Shown here one piece after another: positions 9,426-15,344 of a DNA stretch of 64,000 nucleotides. Under the pieces are notes generated by a model. It did no database searches, had not been told where the DNA came from, and saw nothing but the letters and a program-made list of their open reading frames with translations. Origin of the DNA: Nocardia otitidiscaviarum NBRC 14405 (GTDB lineage: Bacteria; Actinomycetota; Actinomycetes; Mycobacteriales; Mycobacteriaceae); assembly GCF_000308635.1 (NCBI RefSeq), contig NZ_BAGD01000028.1:1-64000 (forward strand). Direction: 5' to 3'. The first letter of the stretch is position 1, and every line of letters starts with the position of its first letter. The translations under genes were made by a program, and so were the position numbers.

Positions 9426-9437
9426 TACGGCACCGTA
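9426..9437. promoter_or_regulatory. Candidate operator upstream of desA1
   Basis: TACGG-CA-CCGTA is a perfect 5+5 palindrome, flanked by the partly symmetric ACCT and GGT, about 72 bp before the desA1 start. Mycobacterial desA promoters carry a palindrome bound by MadR. Identity with that motif is inferred and was not checked. Confidence 0.5.
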
Positions 9438-9557
9438 GGTGTGATGCGAAACGCATACGACCAGCATTGCGGCGGCGGTGATCGATGTCATATGGATGAC
9501 GGCCCACGACGTGTTCTCCATCGCCGTGGGCCGTATTTCGTTAGCTTCCGGCGATTT

Positions 9558-10157
9558 TCACTTCTTACCGCCGAGCAGGCCGCCCAAAACATTGCCGAGC
9601 ACATTGCCCGCGTTCTTGCCGAGTGCGTCGCCCAGCGCGCCGCCGAGTCCACCCGCACCGCTGCCCGAGCCGCCGCCGGTGGCCCCGCCGAGCAGACTGC
9701 CGAGGATGTCGCCGAGCCCGCCGCCGCCGGCCTGGGTGGCCGCACCGCCACCCGCACCGCCGAGCACCTTCTTCCCAAGGTACGCGAGGACGATGGGGGC
9801 GAGCATGGGCATCAGCTTGGCCATCAGATCCTGGCCGCCCGCGCCGCCGACATCGCCGAGCGCGCTCATGACGGTGTTCTTCTCGGTTCCGAAGGTCTGG
9901 TCGACGATCTTGTCGCCGCCCGCCACATCGACCTGGTCGATATCGACGCCGCCGTCGAGCAGGTTGCTCGGCTGGTTGGCGATCTCCCCTTCGATCGCCG
10001 ACGCGGCCTCGGGGTTGCTGGCCTTTGCCTGCAAGCCGCCCAGTAGCACGGGGATGGCGGCCTGGATGGCGGTGTTCGCGGTTGCCTCGTCCACGCCGAG
10101 CTTCCCGGCGATCTGGGAGACGGGGACTTGGGAGAGCAGGTCATCGAAGGAAGTCAT
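9558..10157 (-). CDS. DUF937 domain protein
   Basis: Function unknown. It has 199 residues. The N-terminal half carries the helical DUF937 pattern (SFDDLLSQVPVSQIAGKLGVDEATANTAIQAAIPVLLGGL), present in many bacteria with no established role. Residues 125-199 are a Gly-rich tail (GGAGGGAATQAGGGGLGDILGSL and similar) ending in GGKK, probably flexible. There is no signal peptide. The ATG at 10157 follows GGCGGAA. It stands alone between desA1 and tRNA-Lys. Confidence 0.8.
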   Translation of the reverse strand: MTSFDDLLSQVPVSQIAGKLGVDEATANTAIQAAIPVLLGGLQAKASNPEAASAIEGEIANQPSNLLDGGVDIDQVDVAGGDKIVDQTFGTEKNTVMSALGDVGGAGGQDLMAKLMPMLAPIVLAYLGKKVLGGAGGGAATQAGGGGLGDILGSLLGGATGGGSGSGAGGLGGALGDALGKNAGNVLGNVLGGLLGGKK

Positions 10158-10292
10158 GAGTTCCGCCTGTTTTTGGGGTTCCCGGGAAAAGGCCTATCGG
10201 GCTCACCCTAGGGGAAAACGGGGGATGTTGCCATGAATTCGCGGGTGTGGCGGCGGACCGGAAGGTCGGTTCCACGCCCGCCGCCACGCGAG

Positions 10293-10365
10293 TGCCCCCA
10301 CCAGGGCTCGAACCTGGGACCTGCGGATTAAAAGTCCGTAGCTCTACCAACTGAGCTATAGGGGC
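10293..10365 (-). tRNA. tRNA-Lys (TTT)
   Basis: A 73-nt cloverleaf on the minus strand: acceptor GCCCCTA pairs with TGGGGGC (one G-T pair), the anticodon loop is CTTTTAA with anticodon TTT, and the T-arm is GGTTCGAGCCC. The discriminator is A and no CCA is encoded. Confidence 0.96.
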
Positions 10366-10369
10366 GCGG

Positions 10370-11330
10370 GAGGCCAGTTTAATGTGCCCGCCCCGGAAGT
10401 GTTAACCGAGTATCCGGTTGGTGGTTAGCACTGGATGTTTGTGCAGGTCATGGCAGTTGAGCGGGTGGTGTTGCGGCGTGTGGGGAGTGGTGGTTCTCGT
10501 GGGGCGGGGCGGCGGCGTGGGGGCATTGGGTGTCGTGCTCGGGTGGTCCCAGGGGGGCTGAGCGGTCTGTTTGCGCGGTTGGGGGTGTGGCTGGCGTGGG
10601 GCAGGCCGGGGAGAGGGGATTCCGGATGGGTGCTCCAGGGTGGATGGGGGAGCGATCGGGGATACCCTCGGCGGTGAACCGGTGTGGATGCGGGTGTTCC
10701 GCCGTATCCGGATCGATCTCCGCTCCGGATGATCACCGGGGGTGGGCGGTATGGGGGTCGGGGCGGGTTCGGCCGGGGCGGGCGGTGGTTGGGCAGGGGG
10801 CCGCCGGAAGGGCTGGCAATCGTATTGACACCCAGATTGTTTCAGGTGGCCGTCCTCCGAATATCATCCAATCGTGATGTGTGGCAATGTAATTGGTGGG
10901 GGGTGTGGTTACCGGGCGGGGGCGGCGCCGGGCGGGCGGTGTCGTGGTGGCGGCGCGGCTCGCGCGCGGGCGGTCGCGGCGGAGTCGGCGGGCGCGTCGA
11001 ACCTCCGTGGGATAAGGGTGAATTCGTCCTTTCGGACCAATCGCCCAACCGGTTGCTGCAGAATTGCGGAACGAGATAGGGGACGTTCTGGCTAACTGAC
11101 TTTCCGGTACACACCACGCGGAGTGCGCTTTCCGGGTACGGTGACCGACTGGTGAATTCCCGAAGAACCGGGATTGCCCCGGCGGCACGGGATTCGGCTT
11201 ATCGTTGATGTGCCCGAACGTGTCGCGACCGGTCTGGCCGATCGCGGCTCCAGAAGAGAGGCAGCGGGAGGCGACCAGACGACGTGAACGCCCGGGTGCG
11301 CACCCCCTGCGGCCGCACCCGGGCGGGAAA
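10370..11330. other. Gene-free G-rich intergenic region
   Basis: No convincing gene in nearly 1 kb. Short open frames here have low-complexity Gly/Arg/Pro translations and no ribosome-binding sites. From about 10435 to 11010 the plus strand is strikingly richer in G than C, with many GGG-GGGGG runs (densest at 10580-10620, capable of G-quadruplex formation). From about 10820 the composition becomes more mixed. The stretch may hold an untranslated RNA or decayed sequence, and nothing further can be identified. Confidence 0.6.
11289..11325 (+). terminator. Strong 12-bp stem-loop, possible terminator
   Basis: CGCCCGGGTGCG at 11289-11300 pairs perfectly with CGCACCCGGGCG at 11314-11325 across a 13-nt loop, followed by GGAAAAAC. 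There is no T-run, but U-less hairpins are common terminators in actinomycetes. It insulates the following TetR promoter. Confidence 0.45.
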
Positions 11331-11352
11331 AACTATACCAGTTGGTGTGTTT
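11331..11352. promoter_or_regulatory. ARE-like palindrome (butyrolactone-receptor operator candidate)
   Basis: AACTATACCA-GT-TGGTGTGTTT resembles the autoregulatory element bound by gamma-butyrolactone receptors (about 17 of 22 positions against the remembered consensus AWACAWAC-n-GGTWTGTWT). It lies 156 bp before the TetR gene. A second, smaller inverted repeat, TACCA-N6-TGGTA, is at 11374-11389. Autoregulation is inferred. Confidence 0.5.
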
Positions 11353-11507
11353 CAAGTTTTTCGCGCTTTTTCGTACCACAAGTTTGGTAATTCGGGCGCA
11401 AGCCCGTTCTGAAGTATTTGAAAGACACGTAACTTTGCGCCGGATGGCTGTTCTCACCGTGGAGAATGGCGCAACGGCGGTTAGCTAGCTTCGGAGGCGT
11501 TTCGAGC

Positions 11508-12173
11508 ATGGCACGGCAGCAAGAGCGGGCCCGCCGGACACGTGCGGCGATCATCAGGTCCGCCGCCGTTGAGTTCGGGAAGAGCGGCTATGCCGCTGCA
11601 TCGCTCAACCGCATATTGGAAGGTTCTCGCGCCACCAAGGGCGCCATGTACTTCCACTTCGACTCCAAGGAGGATCTCGCTCGCGCGGTCTTGGAAGCGG
11701 CCGTGGACCGCTACCGCGCGTCCACCGAAAGATGGCTCACCCGAGGCGATCTCGGTCCGCTCGACATCCTGCACGGGATGGTCGACGAGATCGCGCTGCG
11801 CCTGGAGAATGACATCATCATCCAGGCGGAGTTCCGGCTCATCATCGAACCGGAGTTCTACCGCGACATCCAGGCCGGTGGCGGGCGCATTCTCGGCCGC
11901 GCCATCAGGCTGCTCGCGGTGCGGGCGATCGAGCACAAGCAGCTGCGGCCGGACGCCGATCCGGACCGCTTCACCCGCACCCTGGCCGCCGCCCTGGCCG
12001 GTCAGCGCTACATCGCGGATGTGCTCGGCGGCCCCGGGGATCTGCGTTCCCGGTTCCGTGAGGCGCTCGAGGTGATCATCGAGGCGACGGCCACCCCGGA
12101 GTGGTCCGAGGAGTTCCGCCGTGTGGGCTGGCGGGTGAACGCCCGGTTGGAGGATCTCAATTTGGCACTCTGA
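11508..12173 (+). CDS. TetR-family regulator resembling gamma-butyrolactone receptors (ScbR/ArpA type)
   Basis: DNA-binding repressor of 221 residues. The N-terminal helix-turn-helix region MARQQERARRTRAAI, FGKSGYAAASL and ATKGAMYFHFDSKEDLARAVLE is diagnostic of autoregulator receptors, which release DNA on binding a diffusible butyrolactone or related signal. The ligand half (60-200) is all-helical and divergent. The ATG at 11508 follows GGAGG (11493-11497); an upstream in-frame ATG at 11466 lacks a site. No butyrolactone synthase (AfsA) gene and no biosynthetic target is adjacent. Terminators are not obvious before the tRNA cluster. Confidence 0.8.
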   Translation: MARQQERARRTRAAIIRSAAVEFGKSGYAAASLNRILEGSRATKGAMYFHFDSKEDLARAVLEAAVDRYRASTERWLTRGDLGPLDILHGMVDEIALRLENDIIIQAEFRLIIEPEFYRDIQAGGGRILGRAIRLLAVRAIEHKQLRPDADPDRFTRTLAAALAGQRYIADVLGGPGDLRSRFREALEVIIEATATPEWSEEFRRVGWRVNARLEDLNLAL

Positions 12174-12265
12174 CCAGCAGATTTGGGAATAAGCGGCGAG
12201 CTGTCATAAGCTATCTCCGCTCCCAACGGAAGCCGTTGAGCAAACGGTCCGGAGACATCCGGCGG

Positions 12266-12338
12266 GCCCCCTTCGTCTAGCGGCCTAGGACGCCGCCCTT
12301 TCAAGGCGGTAGCGCGGGTTCGAATCCCGTAGGGGGTA
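12266..12338 (+). tRNA. tRNA-Glu (TTC)
   Basis: Acceptor GCCCCCT pairs with AGGGGGT (G-T first pair), the anticodon loop is CTTTCAA with anticodon TTC, and the T-loop is GGTTCGAATCC. CCA follows directly in the DNA at 12339-12341. It is the first of three clustered tRNAs. A possible promoter is TTGGGA at 12183 and TAAGCT at 12207 (weak). Confidence 0.95.
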
Positions 12339-12372
12339 CCAGTGGTGGAAACACCGCTGGAGGAGCAAGCAA

Positions 12373-12446
12373 GGCCCTGTGGCGCAGTTGGTTAGCGCGC
12401 CGCCCTGTCACGGCGGAGGTCGCGGGTTCGAGTCCCGTCAGGGTCG
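12373..12446 (+). tRNA. tRNA-Asp (GTC)
   Basis: A 74-nt cloverleaf: acceptor GGCCCTG pairs with CAGGGTC, the discriminator is G, the anticodon stem is CCGCC/GGCGG with anticodon GTC, and the T-arm is GGGTTCGAGTCCC. It lies 34 bp after tRNA-Glu. Confidence 0.96.
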
Positions 12447-12482
12447 CAAGACTACAGCTTGGCATTCGGTACGGGTGCCTCC

Positions 12483-12556
12483 GGCCAGGTAGCTCAGTTG
12501 GTACGAGCGTCCGCCTGAAAAGCGGAAGGTCGCCGGTTCGATCCCGGCCTTGGCCA
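12483..12556 (+). tRNA. tRNA-Phe (GAA)
   Basis: A 74-nt cloverleaf: acceptor GGCCAGG pairs with CTTGGCC, the anticodon stem is CCGCC/AGCGG region with anticodon GAA, and the T-arm is CCGGTTCGATCCCGG. It is the last tRNA of the cluster and is followed by a strong terminator. Confidence 0.96.
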
Positions 12557-12563
12557 CGGTTCG

Positions 12564-12598
12564 AATGGGTGTTGCACACAGTGTGTGCAACACCCATT
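12564..12598 (+). terminator. Terminator of the tRNA cluster
   Basis: A perfect 16-bp stem (AATGGGTGTTGCACAC at 12564-12579, pairing with 12583-12598) with a 3-nt loop, followed by GTTCGTTTC. Confidence 0.85.
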
Positions 12599-12735
12599 GT
12601 TCGTTTCCGGGCGGGATATCCAGGCCGTAGCTGTCACGGCGAGTTTTTCACTTCGAAATTTCGAATTGACGCCCTACTGTCGCGCTGCCGTGTGTTTCAC
12701 ATCCGCCGTCGTGATCGCGGTGGGATGCTGGAGGT

Positions 12736-12912
12736 ATGGCTGACAACTCGGATGATCAGTGGTACTACTGCCTGAAACATCACCGGGCGGAACAGGGCAA
12801 GCAGCACTGGGTGGGCGAACGGATGGGCCCCTACCCCGACAAAGCCACGGCGGAGCGGGCTTTGGAGATCGCCAGGGCGCGGAACAAAGCGGCCGACGAA
12901 GCCGAGGATTGA
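12736..12912 (+). CDS. Small conserved actinobacterial protein, 58 residues
   Basis: A short gene with ATG at 12736, directly after CTGGAGGT. The protein starts MADNSDDQWYYCLKHHRAEQ and contains an R-x-GPYPDKATAERALEIA motif. This Gln-Trp-(Tyr/Phe)-Tyr-Cys-Leu-Lys-His plus Leu/Met-Gly-Pro-Tyr-Pro pattern is that of a widespread, uncharacterised small actinobacterial family. The protein is soluble and charged, with no signal peptide. The aromatic strand followed by an amphipathic helix suggests a small compact alpha/beta fold. Function is unknown. Confidence 0.8.
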   Translation: MADNSDDQWYYCLKHHRAEQGKQHWVGERMGPYPDKATAERALEIARARNKAADEAED

Positions 12913-13045
12913 GCCCATTTCCCACGGCTGCCGGTGCGCTCACTCGTCGCTCAGGTGAATCAAGTACCGTTTCGGGAGCAGAAACGACGAATGCCCGCCC
13001 GTGCCGCGCGCGCGTACGGGCCGGAATCGAGCGGGAGGGCGAGCC

Positions 13046-13765
13046 TTGAAGGTAACCGTGGTGGTGCCGACCTACAACGAGCGGGAGAACCTGCCGGTGG
13101 CGGTGGAGCGGCTGACCGCGCTACCCGTGCCCGACCTGCACGTGCTGGTCGTGGACGACAACTCTCCCGACGGCACCGGCGAGGTCGCCGACAAGCTCGC
13201 CGCGGAACTGCCCAGTGTCGTGGGCGTGCTGCATCGCACGGAGAAGGACGGCCTGGGCCGTGCCTACATCGCGGGCATCACCCGGGCGCTCGACGAGGGT
13301 GCGGACGTGGTGATCCAGATGGACGCCGACCTCTCGCACCCGGCCGAGGTGATCCCGGCCATGCTGGAGAAGCTGGAGACCACCGACGCGGGCGTGGTGC
13401 TCGGATCCCGTTACGTGCCCGGCGGTTCCACCGCCGAGGAGTGGAAGTGGTACCGCAAGGCGCTGTCGGCCTGGGCCAACTTCTACGTGAACCTGATCCT
13501 GCGCCTGGGCGTGAAGGACGCGACCGCGGGGTTCAAGGCGTGGAAGGCGGATACGCTGCGCGCCATCGACGTGTCGTCGATCAAGTCGAACGGCTACTCG
13601 TTCCAGGTGGAGATGAACTACCGGACGGTCAAGAAGGGCATCCGGATCGCCGAGGTGCCGATCCGTTTCGAGGAGCGCACCAAGGGCGCGTCCAAGATGA
13701 GCCTCAAGGTGCAGCTGGAATCCGCCGCCATGCCGTGGAAGCTGCTGTTCGGCCGCCAGCTCTGA
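13046..13765 (+). CDS. ppm1: Polyprenol monophosphomannose synthase (GT2, Ppm1 catalytic domain)
   Basis: Transfers mannose from GDP-mannose to polyprenyl phosphate, supplying the lipid donor for lipomannan/lipoarabinomannan and protein mannosylation. It has 239 residues with the GT-A fold: VVVPTYNERENL at the N-terminus, VVDDNSPDGT, GLGRAYIAGI, the DxD motif MDADLSHP, LGSRYVPGG and the family EVPIRFEERTKGASKM near the C-terminus. The start is TTG at 13046 behind GGGAGGGCGAG; the open frame continues upstream without homology. It is a single catalytic domain, unlike M. tuberculosis Ppm1, which is fused to an apolipoprotein N-acyltransferase. It is convergent with the plsC-like gene, 10 bp away. 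Confidence 0.92.
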   Translation: MKVTVVVPTYNERENLPVAVERLTALPVPDLHVLVVDDNSPDGTGEVADKLAAELPSVVGVLHRTEKDGLGRAYIAGITRALDEGADVVIQMDADLSHPAEVIPAMLEKLETTDAGVVLGSRYVPGGSTAEEWKWYRKALSAWANFYVNLILRLGVKDATAGFKAWKADTLRAIDVSSIKSNGYSFQVEMNYRTVKKGIRIAEVPIRFEERTKGASKMSLKVQLESAAMPWKLLFGRQL

Positions 13766-13775
13766 AATATCGAGT

Positions 13776-15344
13776 TCAGTCGCCCGTCGGCCACTCCAGC
13801 AGGGTGTCCACGAACAGCTGACGCACCCGCTCGATATCGGCGTCCATGGCGGCCGGGTCCCAACCGCTCACGTCGATGGGCGGCAGCACCGCCACGTCCA
13901 CCACGCCCTTGCGGACCACCGCCGAATCGCGCCAGGCGATCTCGCCCGCGTTCCGGATGACCACGGGAATGATCGGCACCCCGGCCTGGATGGCGATGTG
14001 GAACGCGCCCTTCTTGAAGGCCCCCACCCGCGGTGTACGGGAGCGCGTGCCCTCGGGTGCGATGACGATGGACAGCCCGCCCCGTAGCGTCTGCACCACC
14101 GGAGCCAGCGCGGCCTTGGCCGCCGCCGTATCGGCGCGGTCGATGAAGGTCACCTCGACGAAGCGCATGAGCGGTCCGAAGATCGGGTTGCGCGTGATCT
14201 CCTTCTTGGCGATGCCGGTGATACCGCCGCCGAGCACCTCGGCCACCACCACCATGTCGAACTGGCTCTGATGATTGAAGATGAACACGGCGGGCCGCGG
14301 CGCGCGAGCGTACTCCCGCCCCGTCACCCGCACCCGCACCCCGGTGCCGCGCAGGGTGGACTCGGCGGCGTAATTCAGCAGTGAATCCGCCATCTCCCGG
14401 CGCTGTTTGGTGTGCGCCTTGGCCGCCACCCCGAACAGCGCGCCCCCGAGCAGCGCCGCGAATCCGGCGACGGTGCGGGCGTAGTCGGTGGGACGGGGGG
14501 TGGTGCGCGGCCGGAAATGCAGGATGGGCCACTCCTTCTCGGTGGCCTCCAGCACCGTGCGCGGATCGGGGTTGACCGCCACCGGCCGCCCCGCCACCTC
14601 GAGCAGCGGCAGATCGGCGGCGCTGTCGGCGTACACCCAGCTGCGCGTCAGGTCGATGCCCTCGGCGAGGGCGAAGCGCCGCACCGCGTCGGCCTTGCCG
14701 TTGCGCCACAGCGGCTTGCCCTCCACGTGGCCGGTGAGGACACCGTCCTGGGCGGCCATGGCGGTGCACAGCACGGTGGGGATGCCGAGCTCGTCGGCGG
14801 CGGGCCGCACCTGGAAGCGGGTGAGCGCACTCACCAGCACCAGGGTGTGCCCGGCGGTCTCGTGTTCGCGGATCAGCCGCCAGGCTTCCGGGTACAGGTG
14901 TCCGTAGACGGTGCGCTGGAACAGCGTCGCGCCCAGCTCCTCGAGCCGATGCTCCGGCAGTCCGGCCCAGGCGTGCATGGTGTGTTGTAGGAACCGCTCG
15001 TATTCGCCCTCGCTGCGGGCGCCGCGAATGCTGCCGAGCAGCCCGGCCGCGACGGGGTCGCGGTCGGGGCGCAGCAGCCGCCGGGTGAGCGAGGGTGGGT
15101 CGAATCCGTGCACGACCGTCCCGCCGAAGTCGAAGACGGCGGCGATCTCCGGACCCTGCGGGCCGGAGCGGATGGCCGCCACCGCCTCGTCGAGTGTGAT
15201 GGCCCGCGCGGACTGTTCGGTTATGCCCGCACCGGGCCGTCGTCGCCGCAGATACGCGGGTCCGCCGGTGCGGGCGGGGTCGGTCTTCCGCGTGGCCCGG
15301 GAGCGCGTCGGTGCCGCACCGCCGGGAATCCTGCGGGCGCTCAT
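13776..15344 (-). CDS. plsC: HAD-IB phosphatase / 1-acylglycerol-3-phosphate acyltransferase fusion (PlsC-like)
   Basis: Bifunctional-looking 522-residue protein. The N-terminal half is a SerB-type HAD hydrolase (AAVFDFGGTVV, in which the usual DxDxT first motif reads D-F-G-G-T; LVSALTRFQVRPAADELG; YADSAADLPLL). The C-terminal half is a PlsC acyltransferase (FIFNHQSQFDMVV for HX4D, FIDRADT, APEGTRSRT, IPVVIRNAG). It should make phosphatidic acid from lysophosphatidic acid at the membrane. A fused protein of this type is Rv2483c next to plsB2 in M. tuberculosis. The ATG at 15344 overlaps the plsB stop as ATGA, implying translational coupling. The changed third HAD motif residue may reduce phosphatase activity (inference). 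Confidence 0.9.
   Translation of the reverse strand: MSARRIPGGAAPTRSRATRKTDPARTGGPAYLRRRRPGAGITEQSARAITLDEAVAAIRSGPQGPEIAAVFDFGGTVVHGFDPPSLTRRLLRPDRDPVAAGLLGSIRGARSEGEYERFLQHTMHAWAGLPEHRLEELGATLFQRTVYGHLYPEAWRLIREHETAGHTLVLVSALTRFQVRPAADELGIPTVLCTAMAAQDGVLTGHVEGKPLWRNGKADAVRRFALAEGIDLTRSWVYADSAADLPLLEVAGRPVAVNPDPRTVLEATEKEWPILHFRPRTTPRPTDYARTVAGFAALLGGALFGVAAKAHTKQRREMADSLLNYAAESTLRGTGVRVRVTGREYARAPRPAVFIFNHQSQFDMVVVAEVLGGGITGIAKKEITRNPIFGPLMRFVEVTFIDRADTAAAKAALAPVVQTLRGGLSIVIAPEGTRSRTPRVGAFKKGAFHIAIQAGVPIIPVVIRNAGEIAWRDSAVVRKGVVDVAVLPPIDVSGWDPAAMDADIERVRQLFVDTLLEWPTGD

Noticed and set aside
10141..10350. Minus-strand ORF ending MVELRTFNPQVPGSSPGGG-type sequence
   Set aside because: It is the translation of tRNA-Lys and its flank; this peptide is a well-known artefact of tRNA genes.
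10425..11188. Overlapping ORFs on both strands (Gly/Arg- or Pro-rich)
   Set aside because: Low-complexity translations arising from strand-biased G-rich DNA, with no initiation signals and no recognisable motif.
12301..12597. Minus-strand ORF across the tRNA Glu-Asp-Phe cluster
   Set aside because: It is antisense to three clear tRNAs and has no ribosome-binding site.
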